DNA from: Amyelois transitella
Lineage: Eukaryota; Arthropoda; Insecta; Lepidoptera; Pyralidae
Length of the DNA stretch: 64,000 nucleotides
Assembly: GCF_032362555.1 (NCBI RefSeq)
Contig: NC_083523.1
Location: forward strand, 1,835,501-1,899,500
Direction: 5' to 3'
The notes beneath the pieces are model-generated. The model saw only the letters and a list, made by a program, of their open reading frames with translations. It ran no database searches and was not told the DNA's origin. Below, one piece after another: positions 1 to 10,300 of this stretch. How positions within the stretch are numbered: position 1 is the first letter of the stretch; every line of letters begins with the position of its first letter. The position numbers were made by a program, and so were the translations under genes.

Positions 1-1458
1 CGGGTCAGCTTTTTTTATCGTGTTAAGTAACAAACTTTCAAAGGATACTAGTTCTTCATTATTCAGATACCGGTCTTCCAAAATCTCAATTTTTGGTGTT
101 CCTTGACTTGTACCAGGTAACTGTATCTCATTGGGATGGAAAATAATATTATTTTTGTGGTTGTCAATTGTTGAGGTACATTTCTTATTAATGGTCTTTA
201 TTATTTGTCGTGAACATAAACTGTATAACGTTGGAACTTGTTTTATTTTGGCTTCATTGAATCTTTTAAAAGCCTGTGCGTCGTATTTTTCAACAGGTAT
301 TACGTCTTTATTTAGGGGGAATATGCCGCCTTTTTTAAATCCATTTCGTATTATTTTGGGATCTAACTCTTTCCAGACTTCCCCGAGGATTTCACTGAAA
401 TTGTGTTTTTGCATCTTGGCTCCTACGTTTAACCGTTGCCATGCCAATATTTTAGCATCCCACCTAACTTTCATAGATTTAAATACCGCTAAATCTAAAG
501 GTTGTAACAGATGGCTCGCGTGTGATGGCAGTTTTATAATTTCAACGCCCAATTCTTTTGCTTTCTCTAATACATGTAATTGAATATGCGTGGAATGGCC
601 GTCGTATATTATTAAACAAGGTGACTCTTTACTTACATGAGGCAAGACTGTCCCCAACATGTATTTCTCAAAAACTTTAGCGTCTATCCACCCATTCTTT
701 GTGGCCGCATAACAAGTACCTTCATAAGCATTTTGAGACATCCATTGGTCCCATATATTTTTGCCACGGTATATGATTAATGGTGGCAATTTTTCACCTG
801 CTGCGTTAACTGTAAACAATACAGTCACATTATCTTTTCCCGCCGAAGCAATTGTTCTGGTACTCGCATAGCCTTTTGCCCCAACAATTTTGGTCTTTTC
901 TGGGTCCTTGCTGAAACTAGATTCGTCGAGATTCCATATTCTATCTGGACTATATTGTAAATCCATTGTTTTTATATACTCTTCAAGTGTGTCGAAGTAG
1001 TCCTTGATTATGAACGGGTCACATGCGGCTTTTCGTGACATCTCTACCGCTTGTGGTTTTTTTAGAGATAAGTTATTTCTTTTCCGAAAGCCAGAAAACC
1101 ACTCATAACCCGGGGCTCCCTCCTTGAAGGGTGTCGTTAGTTTATTTTTTTCAACGTATTGCGTTACAAGTTTTATAACTTCCTCAGAGGACAGACCGAA
1201 CCCGTTCTTTTCCATAATGTGGAGCGAGGTAGCTATTCTTTTCTCAAATTTGACATTTATGGCTGTTGGCCTGCCTCTAGTTTCTTTAACGACACCTCTT
1301 CTAAGTTTAACTCTGTCTACTATAGTTGTCCGCGGTATATTATATTGTTTTGAAGCTTGATATGAATTTAAAATTCCATCTCTTACTTCTTTGACGGCTA
1401 TATTTAAAGTATCTAAAGTGTACGTAGGTTGTGTTTTTTTTCTGTAGTTACGTACCAT
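1..1458 (-). CDS. pogo/Tigger-type DDE transposase, C-terminus beyond the window edge
   Basis: Uninterrupted frame of 486 codons from the ATG at 1458 (starts MVRNYRKK) to the window edge. Residues 15-50 form a psq/CENP-B-like helix-turn-helix (IAVKEV..., then QYNIPRTTIVDRV). Residues about 115-130 (GYEWFSGFRKRNNL) match the second CENP-B-type helix region. The DDE_1 domain follows with WNLDES (D178), IIYDGHSTH (D286) and HLLQPLDLAVF (D322), giving the DDD triad of pogo-type transposases. These enzymes cut and paste DNA at a TA target in the nucleus. The frame is intact as far as it can be seen, so the copy is young or conserved. No terminal repeats could be assigned because one end is outside the window. 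A domesticated copy cannot be excluded. Confidence 0.9.
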   Translation of the reverse strand, partial: MVRNYRKKTQPTYTLDTLNIAVKEVRDGILNSYQASKQYNIPRTTIVDRVKLRRGVVKETRGRPTAINVKFEKRIATSLHIMEKNGFGLSSEEVIKLVTQYVEKNKLTTPFKEGAPGYEWFSGFRKRNNLSLKKPQAVEMSRKAACDPFIIKDYFDTLEEYIKTMDLQYSPDRIWNLDESSFSKDPEKTKIVGAKGYASTRTIASAGKDNVTVLFTVNAAGEKLPPLIIYRGKNIWDQWMSQNAYEGTCYAATKNGWIDAKVFEKYMLGTVLPHVSKESPCLIIYDGHSTHIQLHVLEKAKELGVEIIKLPSHASHLLQPLDLAVFKSMKVRWDAKILAWQRLNVGAKMQKHNFSEILGEVWKELDPKIIRNGFKKGGIFPLNKDVIPVEKYDAQAFKRFNEAKIKQVPTLYSLCSRQIIKTINKKCTSTIDNHKNNIIFHPNEIQLPGTSQGTPKIEILEDRYLNNEELVSFESLLLNTIKKADP

Positions 1459-1565
1459 TTTGATAAATATCTTAAATCTGAAATGAATGAAATAAAATTG
1501 ATGTGAATAAGGATTTTGTATACACGTAAAAGGCGATTATGTCATGCAGTGAAATTACCTTATTA

Positions 1566-1883
1566 TCAAATCAAATTATTTGCATGGCAATACCCGCATT
1601 CATCTTCGGGATAATGTTCGTAAATAGTAAAAATGGAACAAAAAGGACACCAGAAAAATGAGCTTGCTAGCAATACTCGTGCATGTTGAACTATTATCTC
1701 ATTCATAATAAAATGATGGGGCATACTGGATATAACGTTTGTTGGCTCTCCACATCCGAAACACTTGGTTGACAAATTAAAATGAGTATTCTGCCATGGC
1801 CATACAAGTCTTTGTTGTATAAAGTTTTGAAAATCGTATTTAGTTAAGTATTTGTCAATGTCCATGTATTTCAAAATCACCAT
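1566..1883 (-). CDS. unrecognised small protein with three CxxC pairs
   Basis: Open frame of 105 codons on the same strand as the pogo transposase and just upstream of it. CxxC pairs at residues 41/44, 79/82 and 96/99, with histidines between them (MPHH, VQH, YEH), suggest metal binding. The end ECGYCHANNLI looks like a zinc knuckle. I do not recognise the family. It could be an accessory or upstream exon of the pogo element or an unrelated fragment. The spacing of cysteines is the main argument that it is not random, and the translation assignment is uncertain. Confidence 0.35.
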   Translation of the reverse strand: MVILKYMDIDKYLTKYDFQNFIQQRLVWPWQNTHFNLSTKCFGCGEPTNVISSMPHHFIMNEIIVQHARVLLASSFFWCPFCSIFTIYEHYPEDECGYCHANNLI

Positions 1884-2565
1884 GGTAAGTATAAACTCTT
1901 TATCTGAAATACAATTTTTATATATTAAATGCTAGCACAAAAAGGTTGACGATTTATGTTTTGAGGAAAATGCGTCCCACAGTCGCAATTACCTCGTAAC
2001 GGCGAGATGCATTTACCCCAAGATATAAATCCTAACCTAAAAATGGCGACATCAATACCTCCTACAATAAAGCTATTTTATTAAAAATAACTGCCTGTGT
2101 AAGCAGCCCATTGATTAGTCCTCACACTCATAATAAATTAAAATCGGTAATTTAAGAAAAACTTAAGATTAACAAGGATTTTGACACTCACCTCTACCAG
2201 CAACAAGTTGTCCACACGCATTCGATATACAAAATGGCCGAATTATTGAGTCAGTTCACTACAACGCCATCTAGACGTAATTTATGTAAAGGTTTTAGTT
2301 TATACAAATGTAACTAGATAGCACTAGTTAGTCTGAACCGAACTGTTTTCGAATAACTTAAAAAAGACGCAATAGCCCCGTAGACGCAATTAGCCTAGTT
2401 GACCTTAACATTTTTATTTTAACCTTTGACAATGCAATTATTAACAGAAACCCAACTAAAATTAATCATTTTATTCGAAATAAAATCGTATTCTTAACAA
2501 AATCAAAAAATAATCAACTATTAACCAAGTATCTAAATAGGTCTATGAAAACAATTCGATTGCAA
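1884..2565. other. non-coding, AT-rich spacer
   Basis: No convincing gene. Short phrases resembling GACGCAAT(T/A)GCC recur near 1990 and twice at 2365-2395, as often seen in subterminal parts of DNA transposons. Around 2172-2230 the minus strand has an AG/GTGAGT donor after a short stretch that could be an untranslated first exon for the genes to its left. This is a weak suggestion only. Confidence 0.3.
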
Positions 2566-4187
2566 TTAATGCTCCTCTGTCCACGGGTTTGCTAGCCATT
2601 CCGATTCTTTCATCACTGGCACTTGGAGTGCAGACGAAGACGGTTCTGGAATTGTTAAGCCACTTGCATCGACTTCGTCTTCGTCGATCCAGTCAGCATC
2701 CTCAGACGATGTTTCATAACGACGCACAATGCAGAGAAGCTCATTCGCCCTTCTGGCAGCAAGGCGCTGTGGCCGTACTCTAGTTTCACAATGGTCTGGG
2801 ACAGTCTTGCCATGCACGTCACGACAGTGCATTTGAACACTCTTGTGAGATGTGAAATAGATCCCACAGGTTGGACATACTTTTTTCTTTAGGTCGGATT
2901 GTACAGATGGACAAAAGAAATCGTAAGGCATCTGCTTAAACCCTTCTAGAGGAGGTGACAGATCAACGGACAATCTCACAAGAAGTAGCGAAAATTTTGA
3001 CGTTCCTTTGTCTAGCAAACTGGGTACTACGAGGTTGCTTGGGGTTTGAATTATTGGACAAGGTGGCGGCATGAAAGTATCCGCAAACACAGATTTCAAT
3101 GCACTTCTCGGTGGTGAACAGCAGGATTCATCCGCGCATTTTATAACCTGTAAGAAATATTGCGATTCACGGACGTGAAGCGTTTTTCCAAATCATCATC
3201 CGTAGTCATTCCTTTGTCGTCGAGATGAGAACCAAAATGTTCATGAGGCAGAATGACGCCTGCCAGTCGTTTGCTGAGGGGAGCCATCCGACGCTCAACT
3301 CGGTTATATGCGCTCCGCCCAGGAGCATTAGTCGCTATAAACAGGGCGTCCAGGTTGTATTTTTTAAAGTGTTCAATTGCAAAGTTCTTAACTTTGCGAT
3401 AACGTGGGTTTTCGTCCGGCCCACCATCTACGAAGATGATGATCACTGGCTTCACGGTATTCGTTTCTGTCATCATTAAGGGTTTGAATGACGGTATTGA
3501 TAAAAGTGATTCGAAATCATAAGCATGAGTGTTCGCTGTGGGGGATGTATGTTTCCCGCTCCTTATGGATATGTGTGTCGGCCCGCTGTACCCAACAGCT
3601 TCTTCCTTACCGAAACTGTTAGGTTCCACGTTGATGCCGGCGTATACAGAAGGAATAAGTTTGTGCCGCTCTGCCACGACCCAGTCATGATCAGGTAAAA
3701 GTATTCTGTATTCCATATGCATTAAAAGAGGGCTCTGACTTTTCACTGCTGGTAAACCTATTGGTACACGTGCCTTATCGTCTTGTGAGAGAACGAATAC
3801 TTGCTGCGGTCCCAGAAGCGACGCGAGAGATTCCAGTGACCTGATTGTAGCAGTGCAAAATTCCCCGTCCTCGTGTTTTTTGTGCATCTCGGTCTGTGGT
3901 CTTGCTAACTTTACGGGTACGGTACGTACGTGCCTTCTTCCCTCTTGAGTGTTAGAAACGCGTGGAAGTAAATGAAGATATGTGCCGCTTCGAGAAATTT
4001 GGAATCCCATTAACAACAGCCTTTCATGCAGGTCGGACAGAGTGAGACAACTCCTAATCATCTCTGTTCGGCGGCGTTCATCAGCTGCGCTGCCATGAAT
4101 AGCAATATTAATTATGGTCTCTAGGAGAGCAGGTTGCGAGTCAACTAAAGGGGGCTGTCCAGGGCCAGTTCGAGGTTGTGTTGCAGC
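2566..4187 (-). pseudogene. main and C-terminal part of a DDE-like protein with a C2H2 finger (exon 3, distal part)
   Basis: Two reading frames. 4199-3141 encodes GQPPLVDSQPALLETI..., GFQISRSGTYLHLLPR, LSQDDKARVPIG, then VDGGPDENPRYRKV and NAPGRSAYNRVERRMAPLS. 3143-2566 encodes HVRESQYFLQVIKC, CCSPPRSAL, FCPSVQ and a C2H2 finger (CPTCGIYF, HCRDVH). I recognise this domain series as a protein family repeated in many animal genomes. The acidic residues in SQDDK, VDGGPDE and NRVERR are spaced like a DDE triad, which is inference. I cannot name the superfamily. Between the frames, after LEKRF, several tens of residues seem to be missing and the frame changes, so this copy is probably dead unless an intron or other transcript structure rescues it. 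The upstream part continues beyond the hAT element at 12386. Confidence 0.6.
4180..4187. repeat. 8-bp target-site duplication of the hAT, left copy
   Basis: GTTGCAGC, identical to 12386-12393 on the other side. It is directly adjacent to the TAGGG tip of the terminal repeat. Confidence 0.93.
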
Positions 4188-4660
4188 TAGGGATTGCAAT
4201 CCCGCAGCTCATTCAATCCCGCGGGATTGATATGCGGGATTGATCAATCCCGCGCAAGATCCCGCGGGATCCCGCATCTTTGAAATTATGTTATAAAATC
4301 GAATTGAAACTACAGGTTTTTATTTAAATAATCAAGTTTTATTACGAGTAATTAAACATGTCTCACATTATGCAACAAAAATTATTTGTTTTCGAACAAA
4401 ATAACAATTAAATTATATAATTAAGTACGAGTAATTTAGTAATCAGTCTTACTAATCTTAGCTTTTAAATGTTTGGCATTAAAGTTTTGTTTAATTATAC
4501 CCTTACATCTAACAACAGTTTTATACTATTTTGTTATTCAGTCTTATTCATAATAATGACTAAAGAAATCACAACTAAGTAATCAACAACAACAAAAACA
4601 ATAACTACTAATCATTGTCAAATCACAACTTTCTCTTATCTAAATAACTAAATGGTATTA

Positions 4661-6655
4661 TTACGACTGTGACTTTTGAAAATACGCTCTTAAAAAGCAA
4701 ATGGCATTTATAGTATCATCTCCAAGCCTGCTTCTGAGTGAACTACAAATATATCCTGATGCCGAAAACGCTCTCTCGGCTTCTACGCTAGTAGGCTGAA
4801 CAGTCATGATATATTCATAGGCGAGCGTCAGGTACTCTCCTCTGATACCATCGGACTCAAAACATGCCATTTCTTTCTTCAAAATTTTTTCATAATCCTT
4901 TTGCTTATTGTCTGGTCTTTTCTTAAATATTTCTTTTTCTTGTTGAAGCTGTTTTTCTAATTCTTCTTTTAGCGTAAGTGTAGAAGCTGTGTCAGTTACA
5001 GTTACGGATGTTCCAGCTATAGATGTATTTTCGAAGACGTCACCTGCATACATTTCATCGTCTTCAACAGTACTGACTCTCTCTAATATTTTCTTTATTT
5101 CTTGGCGTATTGCAGCTTTTTTTGGCATGAAGAATGTTTGAGTACGATCTGTATTTTTGGCTTCTTGGTCGTACTTTTTCGGATTTTGTAAATAAATTAA
5201 AACTCCTGTCAAGTTAGTGCGGCGTTCTTTAATACGTTCATGTAGACTCTGAGTTAACTGGTTACTCAACACCGTATTTTTTTGTTGCAATTTATCCAAA
5301 ATAAATTGAAATGTTGTGTCCGCAGTTATAAGCGTTGACTCTCGCCTACACAGTGCCTCAACTCCCAATTTAAAAGGCTGCAAGCTGGCAATGAGATCAT
5401 TGATTTTGAACCACTCATTATCGCTGAATTTAATTTCAGATTCAATATCGATTAATGCCTTATCGATACAATTCTTTAAGTTATAGAATCGTTCTAACAT
5501 ATTTAAAAGACTATTCCAGCGAGTCCGGCAGTCTAATATCAATGCCAATTCTTTTTTAGGGCCTTCTTGTTCCTTTACATATTTTTGTAAAAAGACGTCA
5601 TTTTTAGTTGGTGACCGTTTAAAAATCTTGACCACTTTTCGCACTTTCTTCAATAAATTGTCATATGTAGAAGTCATTTCAAGTGGTGGTGAATTTATAT
5701 TTACAGTTACGCCCTGTTCATTCGCGTCCATATCATCGTCGTCATCATTATCAGACTCCGTCGCAATTGAGGCTGCTGGGCATTCTGGTATTGGTGAATT
5801 GCTTTTCTTATACAGTGTATCAACTACCACTAGCTGCAAGCCGTGTGTAAAACAAAGCTGCTGGGAACAACGCAAAAGCTTGCCAACCTTCACCATCACA
5901 CTAGCGCCGTCCGTTGTACATGCAATAATATCTGTGTCTAAGTCTAGACCAAAACTCGCTAGGCGTTCTTTTACCAAGCTAATGCAATGTTCTGCGGTAG
6001 CCGAGCCTTGTATACGTACCAAACCCAGATTGAAATGATTTTCTTTCTGGTGAACGTTGATATTTAAGTATCGATGATTTTTTTGTGACGTCCATTCGTC
6101 AAATGTGAGTGAAAATCTCTGTTTTCCTTTCTTGAGACGTTCAAATTCTATAATCATGTCAGCTTTGACTGTGTTGCTAAAGTTTGTTACGATAGATCTT
6201 ATCGTATTTGGCGAGTTAGGTAATTTGTTTCCACTTTTAGAAAATAAATCTCTTAAATCCGAAGATGTGCAAAAGGAACTTAAGGTGAATCCGTCTTTAC
6301 ATACCATCCTAGAGATCGTTTTGTCCATGGAGTTTTCTTTGATAACAAAACTGTCCAAAGTTTTGGGTTTCTTCTTTGGTATAACTGGTAAGGATTTTTC
6401 TCCAGTCTCATCGTTTCGAGAATTGATATCGATATTGTGTTTAGTCTTTAAATGTATTTTTAAGCCTTTGGTAGAACGTTGACTAATTTTTAGTTCATCT
6501 GAACACATAAGACATTTGCCACCTTTGTCACTTTTCTTGAAATAACGCCACAGACCTATACCAATTTGGGTGCCGACGCTGCCGGCGCTGCCGTCGCCAT
6601 CACCGTCGCCTTTATTCTCTCTCTCGAAATTCTCAGTTTCATTGGACTTGGACAT
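4661..6655 (-). CDS. hAT transposase with N-terminal BED finger
   Basis: Single uninterrupted frame of 664 residues. Residues 35-73 form a BED zinc finger (W36, F39, C48-x2-C51, H68, H73). The RNase H-like core has TFDEWTSQKNHRY, ACTTDGASVM, CFTHGLQLVV and DCRTRWNSLL, as in BED-type hAT families. The C-terminal dimerisation domain has QPTSVEAERAFSASGYICSSLRSRL, with the third acidic residue in the SVEAERAFS phrase. The length is usual for the family. It would bind the terminal repeats at 4188 and 12385 and cut and paste the element, leaving 8-bp duplications. The open frame, perfect target duplication and matching tips suggest a recent insertion. Whether it is still mobile with 5 kb of Harbinger inside is doubtful. 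Confidence 0.93.
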   Translation of the reverse strand: MSKSNETENFERENKGDGDGDGSAGSVGTQIGIGLWRYFKKSDKGGKCLMCSDELKISQRSTKGLKIHLKTKHNIDINSRNDETGEKSLPVIPKKKPKTLDSFVIKENSMDKTISRMVCKDGFTLSSFCTSSDLRDLFSKSGNKLPNSPNTIRSIVTNFSNTVKADMIIEFERLKKGKQRFSLTFDEWTSQKNHRYLNINVHQKENHFNLGLVRIQGSATAEHCISLVKERLASFGLDLDTDIIACTTDGASVMVKVGKLLRCSQQLCFTHGLQLVVVDTLYKKSNSPIPECPAASIATESDNDDDDDMDANEQGVTVNINSPPLEMTSTYDNLLKKVRKVVKIFKRSPTKNDVFLQKYVKEQEGPKKELALILDCRTRWNSLLNMLERFYNLKNCIDKALIDIESEIKFSDNEWFKINDLIASLQPFKLGVEALCRRESTLITADTTFQFILDKLQQKNTVLSNQLTQSLHERIKERRTNLTGVLIYLQNPKKYDQEAKNTDRTQTFFMPKKAAIRQEIKKILERVSTVEDDEMYAGDVFENTSIAGTSVTVTDTASTLTLKEELEKQLQQEKEIFKKRPDNKQKDYEKILKKEMACFESDGIRGEYLTLAYEYIMTVQPTSVEAERAFSASGYICSSLRSRLGDDTINAICFLRAYFQKSQS

Positions 6656-6940
6656 GATTTATTCACTCGTTACCTGGAAATATGTTTTTAATAAAGTCTA
6701 ATGTATAACTATTATTATCGATAACAAATATTATGTGTTCATCAAAACAAAAATAACTTATACGTGAATATCCAACATTACATTATCATTACAACATTAT
6801 ATTGCTATTTACAGCATAATCTGCATTTGAAAGAGCACAAAAAAAAAACTAAATCAAAATTAATAATATACTTACGTTGAACGCACGCTGGACCGTAGTA
6901 CGAAAACACTGTCACCTACAGACACGACGCGTGCGAGTTA

Positions 6941-7258
6941 GGGTTGCTACACACATAGGCGGGTCGGCACTGTCGGTTCGGCAGCATTTGTCGATCAACA
7001 AAGCCGACCCGAAGTAATCACTGCACTTGTTCGGCTTTATTCGGCTTGTGCCGATCGGGTAGTTCATTCGAGTAAACGCATCATTCGATTCGGCAACTGC
7101 CGAACGGTATTTGTGGAACGAAAAAGCCGACTCGCAACTACTACTACAACATTCGGTTTCATTCGGCTTGTGCCGATCGGGTATATACGTAGTTCATTCG
7201 GGTTCAATCGGCACAATTCGGTTTTCATTCGGGCGTCACGCGTCGGCGTCGTCTCTGA
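6941..7258. repeat. H1 left subterminal repeat zone
   Basis: About a dozen copies of ATTCGGC or its complement in 300 bp, including the repeated GCCGATCGGGTA at about 7050 and 7173. A matching zone lies at 11885-12130. A reasonable reading is a cluster of sites for the transposase or its MADF partner. No such cluster with this word occurs in H2-H4. Confidence 0.7.
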
Positions 7259-7306
7259 ATGTTTGTGGTCATTTTGTACATGCTTGTCGTAGTATACACA
7301 CGTAAA

Positions 7307-10300
7307 ATGGAGTGGTCGCAGGAAAAAACAATCCAATTTATCGAGTGCTATCGGTCTTACCCGTTGTTATGGGATTCAAAAGACGAATTCTATAAAAATA
7401 AAATCAAAAGACATGATGCCTTAGTAGAAATTGCAGCAAAGTTTGAAGTCGAAAAAGTTGAAGTTGAGAGAAAAATTAAAAACCTCCAAAGTCATTTTTT
7501 AAGGGAAAAAAAGAAAGAACAAGACAGCAAAAAGAGTGGATCTGGGGCCGATGAATCATTTACTTCGAAATGGTTCGCCTACAAATCTTTATTATTTTTA
7601 TCATCCAGAAATAAACCTCGCAAGACTATGGATTCGCAAATGGTAAGTTGTCTACACAATTATAAATGGCCTTTTCTGTCTATGTTAAGTGTATCTGTGT
7701 TATAGATTAGATTAACTGATAATATCCATTCTCCTTATCCATCCCATCCATGTAACCCTTATCCTTGCGAAAGTATCTGTCTGTCTGTTACCTTTTCACG
7801 TCAAAGCCGCTAAACCGATTTACTTAGTTGAAAATCTAATAAAGTGCGGGCGAAGACACGGGGCGGGAAGCTAGTCCAAACTAATATTATAAAGAGGAAA
7901 GATTTGTTTTTTTGTTTTTTTGTTTGTAACGAATAAACTCAAAAACTACTGGACCGATTTGAATGAAATTTGGCACAGAGATAGACTTAACCTTCAGGAG
8001 TAACATAGGCTACTTTTTATCCCACTGCTGGGCATTGTTTGTAGTCCACGCGGGTGAAACTGCGCGCGGACCGATGATTTTTTACTAATCAATGCCCAGC
8101 CTAAACCATAGAAGCTATAAAAGCGAAATTTGGACAGTAGCTTATGTTATTAATGTTATGCAATAAAAAATAGGTTTTTTAAATTTGACTTTAAGAAAAG
8201 ACCAAATGAGGTTGAAAAGAAAAATTTATAAGAATCCTATTCAAAATTTCGCCACCTGTAAGTATCATTCAATAGCTCAGTGGTAAATGCCAAGGGTCAT
8301 ATAGTTGATGTCGATGTCGATGGTTCGATCCGTGGTACCCGTGTGTAAGTTTTTTTTTTTTCATTTTATTTATTTTTATTGATTTTTAGAAAATATTTCT
8401 TATATTCATTGACATTTTGATTAATTTTTATTAAAATTTGAAATTTTGCCCGTTTATAGTATGGAACGACAGAGGGCGCTATTAAAAAAATTAAAATGTG
8501 AATAATTGCGTTTTCGAATTAAATATTTTTTTTTATTAAAGGTGTATTTTTATGTTATTTTTTTAAACCGGTACTTCTATTTAAAATCGGCTTAACATGC
8601 AAAATTTTTTTATTAAAATTTGAAATTTTGCCAGTTTATAGTATGGAACGACAGATGGCACTGTTAAAAAAATTAAATTTGAATGATTGCGTTTTCGAAT
8701 TAAATATTTTTTTTTATTGAGGGTGTATTTCTATGTAATTTTTTTAAACCGGTACTTCTAATTAAAATCGGCTTAACATGCAAAAATTTTTATTAAAATT
8801 TGAAATTTTGCCAGTTTATAGTATGGAACGACAGATGGCGCTATTAAAAAAATTAAAAGTGAATGATTGCGTTTTCGAATTAAATAAATTTTTTATTGAG
8901 GGTGTATATTTATGTAATTTTTTTAAACCGGTACTTCTAATTAAAATCGGCTTAACATGCAAAAATCCAATAGTTACATTACCGATAGGGATCCCAATGA
9001 TACCGACGGATTTACCTAAGTATATACTTTGAAAGGTTACAGTTTCCTGTAAAGGTCTCATTTGCCCTCACTATAAATAAATCCCAGAGACAAACATTTT
9101 CGATTGTTGGCATCGACCTCAGAAAGGAGTGCTTTTCGCATGGGCAATTATATGTTGCTCTTTCTCGAGTAGGATCTCCAGAAAATCAATATGTTTTGTT
9201 GCCACTTACAAATACGACGGCCAACATAGTTTTCAGTGCAGCATTACGTTAAAATAAAGGAAATTTAACGCAACCGAAGCCCCGGTCGATTGCTATGTTA
9301 TTAAAATGTTTGTTCCTGGGATTTTTTTTAAATTGCCTATGTTACTCCTAAAGGTTTAGTCTATCTTTCAAATTTCATCAAAATAAGTCCAGTAGTTTTT
9401 GAGCCTATTCATTACAACCAAACAAACAAAGAAAGTTTCCCTCTTTATAATATTAGTGTAGATTAGTGTACCTAGACTACATAGTATAAAACAAAGTTAG
9501 CATTTGTATTTGTTTTATTCAACGAAATTAATTGCAGTTTACATTATATTCAAACAGTTTATTCTCGAAAGTTTTTTCATACAAAACATAATTGTAAGAA
9601 ATCCCCGTGCGAAGCCGGGCCGGGTTGCTAGTTAGTAGTAAATAAAAAACTAAAATCTATACTACAACATATTTATTTAATTATCAACACAAATCTAGCT
9701 AGCTACACTGATTTTAGTACATATTAATAAATTTTAATACTTATTTTGCCAAGGAACTTTTCCTTGATGCGAGCAGAAATACTCAGCAAATTCATCCCTG
9801 ACAATTTCACCGGGCGAAAAATTGTACAGCATTATTGGTTCAATATTTGCATTTTCAGCGTTAGTTTCTTCAGCCTCTCCTACGTTTATTCCCACGTCAT
9901 TTGTGGCATTTCTTCTATCACCTTGAAACGCGTAGTATTCGTATAAATGCCTCGATTCATCATTTCTTCGGAGAAAATTGTGTAGATGTAATAATGCCAT
10001 CACAACCTTTGTTACTTTGCTAGGTTGTAATTTGAACGGTCTTCGAAAGCACCCATACACTTTACTTAAAATTCCGAAAGTACTTTCAACCATCCGACGT
10101 GCTCGACTCAAACGATAATTGAAAATTCTAATTTTCGATCCCTTTTTCCCTAAAGATGTGTATGGTTTAATAAATCTTTCTGTTAAAGGAAATGCATTAT
10201 CAGTTATAATTACGTATGGTGTCCGGCACGGTCTCCCAGGAAGCTCACTGTCTTCTGGCACATTCAATGTTTCTATATTGTCCAATATAGTATTTGAAAA

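Larger units (their letters stand above)
7875..9631 (+). mobile_element. Helitron, internally deleted, inside the H1 accessory intron
   Basis: Begins TCCAAACTAATATTATAAAG at 7875, a typical Helitron 5' end in moths, and ends in a GC-rich stem region GCGAAGCCGGGCCGGG followed by CTAG at 9628-9631 and a T. There is no target duplication, as expected for rolling-circle insertion. Inside are a 180-bp tandem repeat (8430-8965), a tRNA-like patch (8269-8345), the last part of a Pif1-type helicase (9027-9252) and an inverted second Helitron 5' end (9264-9466). The Rep domain is absent, so it is non-autonomous or composite. Confidence 0.75.

Noticed and set aside
131-583. 150-codon plus-strand open frame at the left edge
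   Set aside because: Antisense to the intact pogo transposase; no domain.
8269-8360. Functional tRNA gene
   Set aside because: Stems do not pair and no proper anticodon arm is present.
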